Shown here one piece after another: positions 25,381 through 36,666 of a stretch of DNA of 64,000 bases. A program made the translations under genes and the position numbers. Source of the stretch: Cannabis sativa (Eukaryota > Streptophyta > Magnoliopsida > Rosales > Cannabaceae); assembly GCF_029168945.1 (NCBI RefSeq), contig NC_083604.1, positions 42,155,686 through 42,219,685 on the forward strand. Reading direction: 5' to 3'. The notes under the pieces are model-generated. The model was not told the DNA's origin. It searched no databases and worked only from the letters and a program-made list of their open reading frames with translations. Numbering within the stretch: position 1 is the first letter of the stretch; every line of letters starts with the position of its first letter.

Positions 25381-27829
25381 TTATTTAGGATTGAATGTTT
25401 TAGTATTTTCACTTGTCATTCCTACTTGCTATATGTTTATAATTTCTGAATTGTGTATGAATTTATATTGAACCATGTTATTTTCTGTTATTAAGTTGTA
25501 GTTTAATTGCGAATCTTCATTGTTGGTCTAACTTGGCTTGTTTATCTAATGAGATAAATCCCTAGTGGATTTTCACCATTAGACATACATAATAGTGTTA
25601 GATCTCAAAAGATAAATATTGTATATGCGACATCTAGCTGTTCATCAATTGATGTCACCTTAGACTAGTATTTTTACGATATGAAACAAGAAGATTGTAT
25701 AAATAAGATTACTTTGACATTCGCTAATCGAAGCATCGTTGGATTCTTATTTATAAACGAAATTATCCTAATTCCTCTTAAGAAATTATTTATAAATGAA
25801 TGGTCTATAAATTATTTCATGTCATTCTATATTTTCTCTTAAGAAATTAAATGACGCATATGATTATAATCCCGAAATTCTATTCCCAATTGATATAAAT
25901 CCTCAATCTTAGAAATCTCCTACTTTATGGGCAAATTTGACTTAGAGTTAAATTAAAGTGGTGGTCCAAGAAAGAATTACTCATTATATTTGGTATAAAT
26001 TTAAGTCTTTGACTTTAATTTTAGATTCCAAACAGAAATTTTCTTATATTTCTAATTCCAGGATGCAATACAGTTACACCTTCACAAGGGTTTAATATCC
26101 ATCTTCTATTAATGGATTCAAACTGTATGGAATATGAGTTTAGTATTCTGTGACCAGGATCCACTTGCAGTATTCTAAGAACTCTTTGATGTAACTAAAC
26201 CTAAGTCATCAAAAGACACAACCACATTTTTATTAATCTATGGCATTTGTATCTTGTTCATAGTGGATTTGACAAGATCAATCTCTGCAAAGAGTTAATA
26301 TGCCTATATCCACTGAAACTAGTTCATCTCATTCGCAGATGGATGTACATTCAGGGGTGGATATGAGTTTTTCGTTGTATTCTTAAAACGATCACTCTAG
26401 ATTATACCTTACGCAAAGAAATTTGAAATGTTTGAAAAATTTCATTAATTTCTAGCAATGGTTAAAACCATTAGGGTAAGTGGTTAAAGATCTTGCGAAC
26501 TGATAGGGGTGGAGAAATAGTTAGTAGATATGCAGTTCAAAGATCATTAAATTGATTTTTTGAATTATATCCAAACTTACCTCCCCAGAAATTTTGATTT
26601 GCATATTGATGATTAGTTACTAGTCGTTGCCTAAATCCTTCTATGGTAATACAATTTCAGAATGATGTAATGGTTGGGTACTTAACGTAAATCATTACTA
26701 GATTCATGGATGACCTAATCAAAATCTTAAGAAAAGCTAGAACTGTTAACCATGGTTTGTTAGCTATTCTAAGTGATTAGGGGTGGACCATCCCGTAGTC
26801 AATTGATAAGAAAGTGTTTGTTTAAACAAATACTACTTTCCTAGGAAAATGACTAAGTCTGAAAATAAAGTAGCAAATAAAGGAGATATTTTTCTTGATT
26901 CCAAAAGTGTTCTATCATCTTATATAACATATGATGATCCCACTGGCTCTGTTGTCTTGTCACAACCGAAGAGATTAATACCATTTAGTTTTCTTAGACA
27001 TAATTCACGGTACCTTGTCGTAGTGGGAGAGTTTCTAGGAACTCACCTTCTTATGACTTGGGAGATACTAGTGATTAAAATCCACTGTGAGTTTAAACAA
27101 TTAATGGATTGTCAAGATAAGAAACTAAGAAGAAAAGCCAATAGAACTATGGTTTAATCCATTCACATGGAATAACCTAAAGTTTTCTATTACAAGGACA
27201 TAAAAGGAAATTTTAGTTAATAAGTCTATTCTATGGACTTAACAAAACTTCTTGTTCCTAGTATTATAGGTTTGAGTTTATCTAAACCTATGGCTTGTGG
27301 TATACCTGGTAATTACTTACTCTAATGCAAGCAACTTACTTTAGTAAGATGCTGAAGCATTTTCTTTCTAATGGCAATTTATAGAAGCTTCACAACTTCT
27401 TAGACATAGATTTTATTTATCTAAGGAAAAGTCTCAACTATTCCAGAAATGATAAAGCCATGAAAGAATTTCTTAAATCAACAGTGAGAGGTCTTAGATA
27501 TGCTTTTGTATGCCTTAGACCAAACACATGCTGTTGAGTGGGAGTAATGAGTAGGTATCAGATTAATCCAGGAGAAGAACATTGGAAGACAATCAAGTAA
27601 ATCTTAAGATTAAGAAGAGGAACTATATGTTAGTCTATAAGGGTGTGTTTAAAACTCTAAGACTACACCACATCAGATTTCGAAATTTGGCTTTGTGCTA
27701 GAAAATCTTTCTGATAAGATGGTGATTACTCTTGGGGTGGAATAGTAATTTTGGAGAAGTGTAAAAACCTATTTGAAGTCTCTAGGTCTACCCGAAAGGG
27801 ACTGAATGTTAAAGTTGCAGGAAAGGTAC
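25381..27829 (+). pseudogene. Copia C pol remnant (integrase to RNase H)
   Basis: Reading frames are broken, but landmarks survive in order. A GAG-pre-integrase-like stretch near 26240 (YLWHL, followed by HSGFDKINLCKEL) is followed by an integrase core trace (DVHSGVDMSFS, 26340-26400). A 102-codon frame at 26849-27157 (start MTKSENKVANKGDIF) lies in the linker region. RT/RNase H pieces follow from 27540 (MSRYQINPGEEHWKTIK then a stop). No gag or protease can be recognised between 25381 and 26150. Element H carries the same decayed body, including the 26849-27157 frame and the stop after KTIK, so these lesions predate the split of the two copies. Confidence 0.75.
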
Positions 27830-29750
27830 TATAATACCCGGGATTAAGAAAAGGATTAGCAAAACCCTAACTAGATAATTATGAGTTAATTGAGGAATTA
27901 TAATATTATATAGCTCAACATATGTGAAATTATACGAAATTTAACATGTTAAAGACCATGTTGGTGAGCCAGGGGCATTTTGGTAATTATGACCCGAGAA
28001 GGGTAAATTGTTGAGATGAATTTAATTACGTGTTTAATAGAACTATATTATTATATAGTATGCCTGTGTTGTCTTTTCAGGTGTGTTTTGACAGGTTGGC
28101 GCGGTATAGTCACACCCGGGAATTTCGGGCCAAACTGGGTTCGGGCCTAAAATGTAAATTGAATTGATTATTTGACATTTTATTGATATGTGATAATCTG
28201 AAATTTAATTGGCAATATTTGGGTGTGCAATGATATTTATGCCCTTGAAAATGAATATGTGTGTTTTAAGCCTTAAGGGTAAAATGGTCATTTGACCTTA
28301 AGTGATTTACTTGAGCCAAAAATTGATTTTTGAGAGAAATTAAATTGTATTTTCAGGTATTCTCTCTCTCTCTCACCCGAACCCTCTCCCTCTCTTACCC
28401 TCTTGATGTATTTCAACTTGAGTTGTGAAAGTTGGAGCTTGATTTGAAGCTTGTGGGTTGAAAGAAAGGTGTTGAAGGCTTGAGGCTTAATTGTGCAAGT
28501 GTTTGAGGTAGTTTCTTGGTTTTAAATTATGTTTCCCTTGCTGAAATGTTGTGGTAGAAACATGTTTAGGTTATTTGGTTTTGATTATGCATGTGTTGTG
28601 AAAAGGGTGCTTGATCTTGTGAGTTTGTGTGTTTAATCTCTTGACTTGTGTGGATTAAGTTTAGAGAATAAATCATGGGTGTTTTCAAGCTTGAATTTGT
28701 TTATTTATTTGCTGCTTGTGGCTGGTTGTTGCTGGAATTAGGTGTGAGTATTGGGTTGAAGCTCAAGTTCTTGAGCTTGAGTTTTCTTAGTTCAATGCAT
28801 GATTTAGAATTGATTGTGTAGTTTGGATTTTGAGGGTTATTGTTGTTTTAGCTCTCTGTTGTGATGATTTTTATCTGTAAGAAGTTAATTTTGGGTATGG
28901 ATTGGTTAAGGTTCGAATATATGGTATGGATTGGTTAAGATAGTAGTTTTCACGTAGAGTATGCGCAATGGCGCTTATGTTGAATATGATATATGTGAGT
29001 TATGGTAACCGGGATTAGGGTTATTACCCTAATAGGAACGGTTTGTTAGCCTAGGGTTATTACCTAGTGAAATATGTGTATAAATGCCATGCCATGTTAA
29101 TTGAAATGAAATTTAAGGATTATGCGCTCAAGGCATAATCAGGTTGGACTCGGTACACATAACCGAGATGAACCACTTCTAAGGCCTTAATGTATTTAGA
29201 CGTGTGAGAGCAACACGTGGTTCTACGTCACGTAGATTTAATTAGATGTGTGGGCGCAACACATAGGTCTACGCCACGTAGACATAAATGGGCATGTTGA
29301 TATAGTGATTAGGTCTGTGCTATACAGACATATGTAAATGAGCATATTATATTTATTGTGATTTATACTGTCTTGCTGGGCTTGGCTCACGGGTGCTCTA
29401 CTGTGCAGGAAAGGGTAAGGCATTAGCTGATTTGCCATGAGTTTCAGGAGCAGACGAAGAATGTACATGTTCACGCCACTTCAGACCAAGCGGGTTATGG
29501 GTCTAACAGTGTTGACTTTTGTATTCTGTTTTGCCGCTTAGGTCGGCTAGTAAGAAAGAACTTGTAATAAGTTGTAAATATTTTTGGGATCCCAACTATT
29601 TTTAAAAGTTTAAATATATTACAAGTTTTATTTTCAGTCTGTTTAATATAAAAGTTTAAATTCTGCGCTATTTTAATTAGTAATCCCGATTAGGGGATTA
29701 GGGTTCATAATCAGTTTTGGGTAGCGTGCCTAATTATTTAGGGCGTTACA
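27830..29750 (+). repeat. 5' LTR of gypsy E
   Basis: Begins TATAATACCCGGG (first dinucleotide TA in place of TG) and ends GGGCGTTACA. Compared with the 3' LTR it lacks about 367 bp (35155-35521). At the deletion point, near 28925, a short filler copies the nearby TATGGATTGGTTAAG. Confidence 0.92.
29198..29283 (+). repeat. Two diverged 40-bp tandem units in LTR E
   Basis: AGACGTGTGAGAGCAACACG...ACGTCACGTAGA is followed by AGATGTGTGGGCGCAACACA...ACGCCACGTAGA. The same pair is in the 3' LTR at about 35785-35870. Each unit holds an internal inverted motif around CGTGAC/GTCACG-like sequence. These could be promoter-proximal repeats; no function is shown. Confidence 0.75.
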
Positions 29751-29753
29751 ATT

Positions 29754-29765
29754 TGGTATCAGAGC
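29754..29765 (+). other. Primer binding site of gypsy E
   Basis: TGGTATCAGAGC, three bases after the LTR, the initiator-methionine tRNA type. Confidence 0.92.
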
Positions 29766-30081
29766 GCCAAGGTTTTTAAACTTCCTGTAGACCGGCCGAA
29801 CATGTACATTCATCGTCAGAGATAAGCTCGATTCATGGTGCAGTAAGTATTGAGAGTAAATACTTGACTGTATGTGTGATCATCTGTTTACCGCTTTCCA
29901 TTTTAGGCAGTATGCAAGCATCTAGAGTATGTATGTGTTATGTGATGCCATGCTATAAATGCTAATTGTTTATGTAAATATGTATGAGGTAAATAGATGA
30001 GTTAGGGTTTAAGGCAATAAGTGCGTAAGTGTGGTATCGGTGCTTAACTCGCTGGGGTTGTTGATTACAGGGGTACTAGTA

Positions 30082-33000
30082 ATGGACCCTCTGCAATCAT
30101 CCAGACCACAGGGCGAGCAAGTAGGGCCCGGGGCTACCCGAACTGATCCACCAGCACCACCTCCACCTCTGCAAAATCAGGGGGATAATGCGGAGGCTGT
30201 TAATGCTAATCCTCCTGCTGACTGGCAGCAGATGTTTCATGAAATGCGAAGTGTCATACTTCGTCAAGAGGAAGAGTTGCAACGTTTGAGGCAACAAGCT
30301 GTCCCAGCTAATCAAGGGTTACCACCAGCTCCTGTGACAGTGGTGGGTAACCAAGGGTATGTTATGCCGCACCGGGACTCTGTGTTTGAGCGGTTTGTGA
30401 AGCTGCAACCTCAAGTTTTTCTGGGAGGTATTGACATTATTAAGGCCGATCAGTGGATGAGCACTGTTACCCATATCCTCGATAATATGGGGGTGACGGG
30501 AACTGAGAGGGTAAATTGTGCGGCCTTTATGTTTCAAGATCATGCCCGCGTCTGGTGGGACATAATGAATCAAACTCGGGATGTCAGTGTGATGACATGG
30601 GATGAGTTTAAGAAACTTTTTGAGGAAAATTTCTATAATGTGGCTGTACGGACTTCACACCAGGAAGACTTTGTGAAGTTGACTCAAGGGAAGATGTCGG
30701 TGGCTGAATATACTCTGGAATTTGACCGGTTATCTAAATTTGCTGGTGATTTGGTGCCTACCGATTTTACCAAAAAACAAAAGTATGTTCGAGGACTGAA
30801 TGCTACAATTAGTCAGGACTTGAAGATTACCACATCACATGACACTCTGTATAAGAGAGTGGTAGACTTGGCCTTAATTGCTGAAGAGGCCGAGCAGCAA
30901 GTAATGAAGGAGCAGGCTGCAAAGGATGCCGCCATGGCATCAAACCCTCCTGCTGGTGGTAATATCAGTAAGAGGACCGACAGTGGCAACCCTGAGCACA
31001 AACGGAAGGCTGAGGCTTCCGGAGCTTCAGGGGGAAATAGAAAATTTCGGGGAAACAGAGGTGGCCGTCAGGGTCGCGGGTCCTCATTTCGATCATATCC
31101 AGAATGTCCTAAATGCAAGAAGCATCATCCTGGTGAGTGCCGAGCCAAGGCATGTTTCCAGTGTGACATGGTGGGCCACTTTATCAGAGATTGTCCCCAA
31201 GCCAGGAAAGAAGAGCCTAAGAAGAATGTTGCTCAGAACCCGGGGCGACTTTTCACTATAACTCAGGCAGATGCTGATGCTAGTCCGTCAGTTGTGACAG
31301 GTCAGTTATCTATTAATGGTTGTGCTTATACTGTATTATTTGATTCGGGAGCTACTCATTCATATGTATCGAGTAGGGTGATAGAAAGTTTACATAAGCC
31401 ATGTGATATTTATGCTTCGGGGTTTGGAACCCTGTTACCTTTGGGAGACCTGATAGTATCCACAAGGTGGATTCGGTCCTTGTCTTTTTGGATTGACGGT
31501 TGCGAATTGACCGCCAATCTAATTGAACTGCAATTATCTGATTTTGACATAATCCTGGGAATGTATTTTCTGTCTAAGTATGGAGCAATGATTGATTGTA
31601 AACGGAAGATGGTGGTGTTTGAGCCCGAGAGTGCTAACCCAGCGGTGTTCGTGGGTAAAGTTCAGGGGGCACGCATACTGAGAATATCGTTGTTGAAAGA
31701 TAAAGTCCTGATGGGTAGAGGTTGTCTAGGGTTCATAGTCACTACAGTGGACACTAGCCAACCTGTGACATCAGGGCCTGAGAATACGAAATTGGTATGT
31801 GAGTTCCTTGATGTCTTTCCAGAAGATTTACCGGGATTGCCACCTGTCCTAGAGATTGAATTTGTTATTGAACTGGCTCCTGGAGTGGATCCAGTGTCTA
31901 AGGCACCGTACCGTATGGCTCCAGCCGAGTTGAAGGAACTGAAGATACAGTTGCAAGAGTTATTAAATCTGGGATTCATTAGACCGAGCTACTCACCTTG
32001 GGGTGCTCCGGTTCTATTTGTGAAGAAGAAAGACGGAACCCTGCGAATGTGTATTGACTACCGAGAGTTGAACAAGCTTACCATTAAGAACAAGTATCCT
32101 TTACCTCAAATTGATGATCTGTTTGATCAACTGAAGGGGAAGACGGTCTTTTCCAAGATCAATCTTCGCTCAGGCTATCATCAGCTGAGAATTCGAGAGG
32201 AAGATATCCCAAAAACTGCGTTCCGTACTCGGTATGGACATTATGAATTTCTGGTGATGTCTTTTGGACTCACTAATGCCCCGGCGGCATTCATGGATTT
32301 GATGAACCGGGTGTTTAAGGATTATCTGGATAGGTTCGTGATTGTGTTTATTGATGACATCTTGGTGTACTCTGAGACCGAAGAAGAGCATGAGTTGCAT
32401 CTCAGAGCGGTTTTACAAAGGTTACGGGATCACAAGCTTTATGCCAAGTTCAAAAAGTGTGAGTTCTGGTTGTCTCGTGTCTCATTTTTGGGGCACATAG
32501 TGGATAAAGATGGGATTATGGTGGATCCGGCCAAAATTGAAGCTGTTCGGGATTGGCCAGCACCAAAATCGGCTACAGAGGTTAGAAGTTTTTTGGGTTT
32601 GGCTGGTTATTACCGTCGGTTCGTTGAGGGTTTTTCTAAGATTGCTGTACCCTTAACAGAGCTGACCCGAAAGAATCAGAAATTTGTTTGGACTGATCGG
32701 TGTGAGAAAAGTTTCCTGGAGTTAAAGCAACGCTTGATTGCCGCTCCTGTACTAACTCTTCCTTCAGATAAGGAAAAGTTTGTAGTATATTGTGATGCCT
32801 CGAGACAGGGTCTCGGCTGTGTGCTTATGCAGGCTGGGAGGGTAATAGCTTATGCTTCTCGACAGTTAAAGGAGTACGAGAAGAGGTACCCTACTCACGA
32901 TTTAGAACTCGCAGCAGTGGTATTTGCGCTAAAGATTTGGCAGCATTACCTTTATGGCAAGAAATGTGAGATATACCCCGATCATAAAAGTTTGAAATAT

Positions 33001-33474
33001 TTCTTCACCCAGAAAGATTTGAATATGAGGCAGAGGCGTTGGCTAGAATTGGTGAAGGATTATGATTGTGAGATCCTTTATCACCCTGGTAAAGCCAACG
33101 TGGTTGCTGATGCCCTGAGTAGAAAAGGTCAGAATCAGTTGAATTCTATGAAGCAAATCTCCCAACAGCTGGAAAATGAAATGACTCGAGCTCAAATTGA
33201 GTTGGTTGTGGGGAAATTGGCTAATATTACCCTGCAATCCACTCTTCTTGAGAGAATTAAAGAAGCGCAAAAGCAGGATTCAGAATTGATAAAAACCCGA
33301 GCTAGGGTTTCGGCTGGGAAAGCTAGTGATTTTTCAGTGGATGAAACGGGAATGTTGAGATTTGGGAATCGAGTTTGTGTGCCTATGGATGAGAACATCA
33401 AGAAAGAGATCATGGATGAGTCTCACACGACTCCTTATTCAGTCCAGGGTCGACAAAGATGTACCAAGACCTGA
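30082..33474 (+). CDS. Gypsy E Gag-protease-RT-RNase H polyprotein (1130 aa, C-terminus lost)
   Basis: The start is the first ATG ([10 protein letters not shown]); the frame is open from 30031, but that codon is GTG. Domains in order: coiled segment near residues 60-85, retrotransposon gag domain about 110-240, a short knuckle [12 protein letters not shown] followed by a canonical CCHC knuckle [14 protein letters not shown] (residue 358), aspartic protease with [11 protein letters not shown] (Asp 421), RT about 560-790 with the catalytic FIDDILVYS (first Asp 758), and RNase H with [10 protein letters not shown] (Asp 905). The frame ends shortly into integrase with a frame change near 33443 and stop TGA at 33472. 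An intact family member would form particles and copy RNA to DNA in the cytoplasm. Everything up to RNase H looks functional by motif. The [11 protein letters not shown] protease and [10 protein letters not shown] tether fit the Tekay/Del group, by inference. Confidence 0.93.
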   Translation: MDPLQSSRPQGEQVGPGATRTDPPAPPPPLQNQGDNAEAVNANPPADWQQMFHEMRSVILRQEEELQRLRQQAVPANQGLPPAPVTVVGNQGYVMPHRDSVFERFVKLQPQVFLGGIDIIKADQWMSTVTHILDNMGVTGTERVNCAAFMFQDHARVWWDIMNQTRDVSVMTWDEFKKLFEENFYNVAVRTSHQEDFVKLTQGKMSVAEYTLEFDRLSKFAGDLVPTDFTKKQKYVRGLNATISQDLKITTSHDTLYKRVVDLALIAEEAEQQVMKEQAAKDAAMASNPPAGGNISKRTDSGNPEHKRKAEASGASGGNRKFRGNRGGRQGRGSSFRSYPECPKCKKHHPGECRAKACFQCDMVGHFIRDCPQARKEEPKKNVAQNPGRLFTITQADADASPSVVTGQLSINGCAYTVLFDSGATHSYVSSRVIESLHKPCDIYASGFGTLLPLGDLIVSTRWIRSLSFWIDGCELTANLIELQLSDFDIILGMYFLSKYGAMIDCKRKMVVFEPESANPAVFVGKVQGARILRISLLKDKVLMGRGCLGFIVTTVDTSQPVTSGPENTKLVCEFLDVFPEDLPGLPPVLEIEFVIELAPGVDPVSKAPYRMAPAELKELKIQLQELLNLGFIRPSYSPWGAPVLFVKKKDGTLRMCIDYRELNKLTIKNKYPLPQIDDLFDQLKGKTVFSKINLRSGYHQLRIREEDIPKTAFRTRYGHYEFLVMSFGLTNAPAAFMDLMNRVFKDYLDRFVIVFIDDILVYSETEEEHELHLRAVLQRLRDHKLYAKFKKCEFWLSRVSFLGHIVDKDGIMVDPAKIEAVRDWPAPKSATEVRSFLGLAGYYRRFVEGFSKIAVPLTELTRKNQKFVWTDRCEKSFLELKQRLIAAPVLTLPSDKEKFVVYCDASRQGLGCVLMQAGRVIAYASRQLKEYEKRYPTHDLELAAVVFALKIWQHYLYGKKCEIYPDHKSLKYFFTQKDLNMRQRRWLELVKDYDCEILYHPGKANVVADALSRKGQNQLNSMKQISQQLENEMTRAQIELVVGKLANITLQSTLLERIKEAQKQDSELIKTRARVSAGKASDFSVDETGMLRFGNRVCVPMDENIKKEIMDESHTTPYSVQGRQRCTKT

Positions 33475-34214
33475 AAGCCATGTTTTGGTGGCCCGGCATG
33501 AAGAATGACATCGCTGAGTATGTTGCAAAGTGCCTTACGTGTCAACAAGTAAAAGCTGAACACCAGCGACCTGCAGGGTTGCTGCAGCCGCTGAAAATAC
33601 CAGAATAGAAATGGGAAGATATAGCTATGGACTTCGTGGTAGGTATGCCTAGAACCACGGGACAGTTTGACTCTGTGTGGGTCATAGTAGACAGGTTTAC
33701 AAAGTCTGCTCACTTTTTCCCTGTTCAGACGAATTTCTCCATTGATAAGCATGTTGAGTTATATGTTAGAGAAATTGTTCGTCTGCATGGTGTCCCAAAG
33801 TCCATTGTGTCGGATAGAGATCCGAAATTTACATCAAGATTCTGGGAAAGTCTGCATCGAGCTATGGGAACTCAGTTAAAGTTCAGCACAGCTTTTCATC
33901 CTCAGAAGGATGGGCAATCCGAGAGGACCATTCAGATTTTAGAAGACATGCTACGAGCATGCGTGCTTGACTTTGAAGGATCATGGGTAAAGTACCTTCC
34001 CCTGATCGAGTTTTCTTATAATAACAGCTATCAGGCAACAATCGGGATGGCTCCTTATGAACTTTTATATGGAAGAAAATGTAGATCACCTATTCACTGG
34101 GATGAAGTAGGTGAAAGAAAGTTCTTGGGTCCCGAAGCTGTCCAGAAAACAAGTGAGGCAGTTGACAAAATTAGAGCGCGAATGCTCGCGGCTCAGAGTA
34201 GGCAAAAGAGTTAT
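33443..34214 (+). pseudogene. Integrase of gypsy E, frameshifted, with stop and truncated
   Basis: After the break near 33443 the integrase zinc region continues in another frame ([23 protein letters not shown]). An in-frame TAG lies at 33606, between the zinc region and the core. The core itself is open from 33627: MDFVVGMPR gives the first catalytic Asp, SIVSDRDPKF the second and GQSERTIQ the Glu. The C-terminal GPY-type segment is seen to QSRQKSYA, where the frame runs directly into LTR sequence at about 34215. The remaining C-terminus, any chromodomain and the polypurine tract are gone. The DDE triad is present but no integrase can be produced. Confidence 0.9.
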
Positions 34215-36335
34215 GCCAGGGGCATTTTGGTAATTATGACCCAAGAAGGGTAAATTGTTGAGATGAATTTAATTACGTGTTTAATAGAACTATATTATTA
34301 TATAGTATGCATGTGTTGTCTTTTCAGGTGTGTTCTGACAGGTTGGCGCGGTATAGTCACACCCGGGAATTTCGGGTCGAACTGTGTTCGGGCTTAAAAT
34401 GTAAATTGAATTGATTATTTGATATGTGATAATCTGAAATTTAATTGGCAATATTTGGGTGTGAAATGGCATTAATTCCCTTGAAAATGAATATGTGTGT
34501 TTTAAGCCTTAAGGGCAAAATGGTCATTTGACCTTAAGTGATTTACTTGAGCCAAAAATTGATTTTTGAGAGAAATTAAATTGTATTTTCTGGTATTCTC
34601 TCTCTCACCCGAACCTCTCCCTCTCTTACCCTCTTGATGTATTTCAACTTGAGTTGTGAAAGTTGGAGCTTGATTTGAAGCTTGTGGGTTGAAAGAAAGG
34701 TGTTGAAGGCTTGAGGCTTAATTGTGCAAGTGTTTGAGGTAGTTTCTTGGTTTTAAATTATGTTTCCCTTGCTGAAATGTTGTGGTAGAAACATGTTTAG
34801 GTTATTTGGTTTTGATTATGCATGTGTTGTGAAAAGGGTGCTTGATCTTGTGAGTTTGTGTGTTTAATCTCTTGACTTGTGTGGATTAAGTTTAGAGAAT
34901 AAATCATGGGTGTTTTCAAGCTTGAATTTGTTTATTTATTTGCTGCTTGTGGCTGGTTGTTGCTGGAATTAGGTGTGAGTATTGGGTTGAAGCTCAAGTT
35001 CTTGAGCTTGAGTTTTCTTAGTTCAATGCATGATTTAGAATTGATTGTGTAGTTTGGATTTTGAGGGTTATTGTTGTTTTAGCTCTCTGTTGTGATGATT
35101 TTTATCTGTAAGAAGTTAATTTTGGGTATGGATTGGTTAAGGTTCGAATATATGGTAAAGTGGACATGTTTAGACCTTAAAATCTGGTTTTCTGGGTTTT
35201 TCGAACCCAGTGGCCGCGGCCAGATCTATGGTCGCCGCGGCCATAAAACCTGGCAGAGAGCCATCTTTTTCCTGATTTTGTTTTGGCCATAACTTTTGAC
35301 TCGGGACTCCGTTTGGGACGTTCTTTATACCGTTGGAAAGCTCTTTTCGAGCTCTATGTGATTATCTGTATTGTAAATGCCATGCTTGATTTTTATTGAG
35401 TTAAAAGTCAGGGGTTAACCCTAAGTATGAATTATCCCGGATTCGTGTGACTAGCATTACAGCCACCTGATCAGGAGCACCCGGGGATTTGGAATCTCCT
35501 TCTTTAGCTGGACAACAGGTAAGACAGTAGTTTGCACGTAGAGTATGCACAGTGGCGCTTATGTTGAATATGATATATGTGAGTTATGGTAACCGGGATT
35601 AGGGTTATTACCCTAATAGGAACGGTTTGTTAGCCTAGGGTTATTACCCTAGTGAAATATGTGTATAAATGCCATGCCATGTTAATTGAAATGAAATTTA
35701 AGGATTATGCGCTCAAGGCATAATCAGGTTGGACTCGGTACACATAACCGAGATGAACCACTTCTAAGGCCTTAATGTATTTAGACGTGTGAGAGCAACA
35801 CGTGGTTCTACGTCACGTAGATTTAATTAGATGTGTGGGCGCAACACATAGGTCTACGCCACGTAGACATAAATGGGCATGTTGATATAGTGATTAGGTC
35901 TGTGCTATACAGACATATGTAAATGAGCATATTATATTTATTGTGATTTATACTGTCTTGCTGGGCTTGGCTCACGGGTGCTCTACTGTGCAGGAAAGGG
36001 TAAGGCATTAGCTGATTTGCCATGAGTTTCAGGAGCAGACGAAGAATGTACATGTTCACGCCACTTCAGACCAAGCGGGTTATGGGTCTAACAGTGTTGA
36101 CTTTTGTATTCTGTTTTGCCGCTTAGGTCGGCTAGTAAGAAAGAACTTGTAATAAGTTGTAAATATTTTTGGGATCCCAACTATTTTTAAAAGTTTAAAT
36201 ATATTACAAGTTTTATTTTCAGTCTGTTTAATATAAAAGTTTAAATTCTGCGCTATTTTAATTAGTAATCCCGATTAGGGGATTAGGGTTCATAATCAGT
36301 TTTGGGTAGCGTGACTAATTATTTAGGGCGTTACA
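34215..36335 (+). repeat. 3' LTR of gypsy E, 5'-truncated
   Basis: Matches the 5' LTR from its base 139 (27968) to the end, and retains the 367-bp block missing from the 5' copy. The junction GCCAGGGG lies where integrase and LTR share a few bases, consistent with a microhomology-mediated deletion. Confidence 0.92.
35211..35243 (+). repeat. GC-rich palindromic motif in LTR E
   Basis: TGGCCGCGGCCA (35211-35222) is a perfect palindrome, and GCCGCGGCCA recurs at 35234-35243, allowing a stem over the whole segment. It is absent from the 5' LTR, where this block is deleted. Confidence 0.85.
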
Positions 36336-36340
36336 GGTAC

Positions 36341-36666
36341 TTATTCAGCCTAAGGAAAGTTCTATACATTTTTGGTACCATTCCAAATTGCCTTAACTAC
36401 TAGTGTTAATTTCCTGATTAACCAAAAAGTAGTTGCCAAAGGTATAGAATCCAGTATCCCAAAAGAGTAGACATATAGAGAGGAATTTCACATTATCAAT
36501 GATTTTGTGATTAAGGAAGAGTAATGGTGGAGAAAAGGTTGTGGTTAATTCAACCTTTCAGATACTATTACGAGGAGTTTACTACTACTACACTTGATTT
36601 GTATATCGAGGTGTTGGGATTATTTGAAACGCACTTTTTTGTTTTATATTAGTGCAAGTGGGAGTT
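36341..36666 (+). pseudogene. Copia C RNase H C-terminus and polypurine tract
   Basis: Continues C after E. Broken RNase H is visible (VDIEREFHIINDFV, compare HIERKYHIIREYV in B), then GTGCAAGTGGGAGTT as the purine-rich tract next to the 3' LTR at 36667. Confidence 0.75.

Larger units (their letters stand above)
27830..36335 (+). mobile_element. Gypsy element E (chromovirus-like), young but defective
   Basis: A plus-strand element with a perfect target duplication GGTAC (27825-27829 and 36336-36340), splitting the RNase H region of copia C. The 5' LTR is 27830-29750 and the 3' LTR is 34215-36335 with its first 138 bp missing. The primer site TGGTATCAGAGC is at 29754-29765. A 1130-codon gag-protease-RT-RNase H frame is open. 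Integrase is frame-broken, contains a stop and is truncated into the LTR. Long stretches of the two LTRs are identical, which points to a recent insertion. Confidence 0.95.

Noticed and set aside
29238..29474. Identical 78-codon antisense frame in both LTRs of E
   Set aside because: Identity reflects recent LTR duplication. No domain or start context.
29754..29765. tRNA-like TGGTATCAGAGC sequences (also 10562 and 61760)
   Set aside because: These are primer binding sites next to LTRs. No cloverleaf surrounds them, so they are not tRNA genes.
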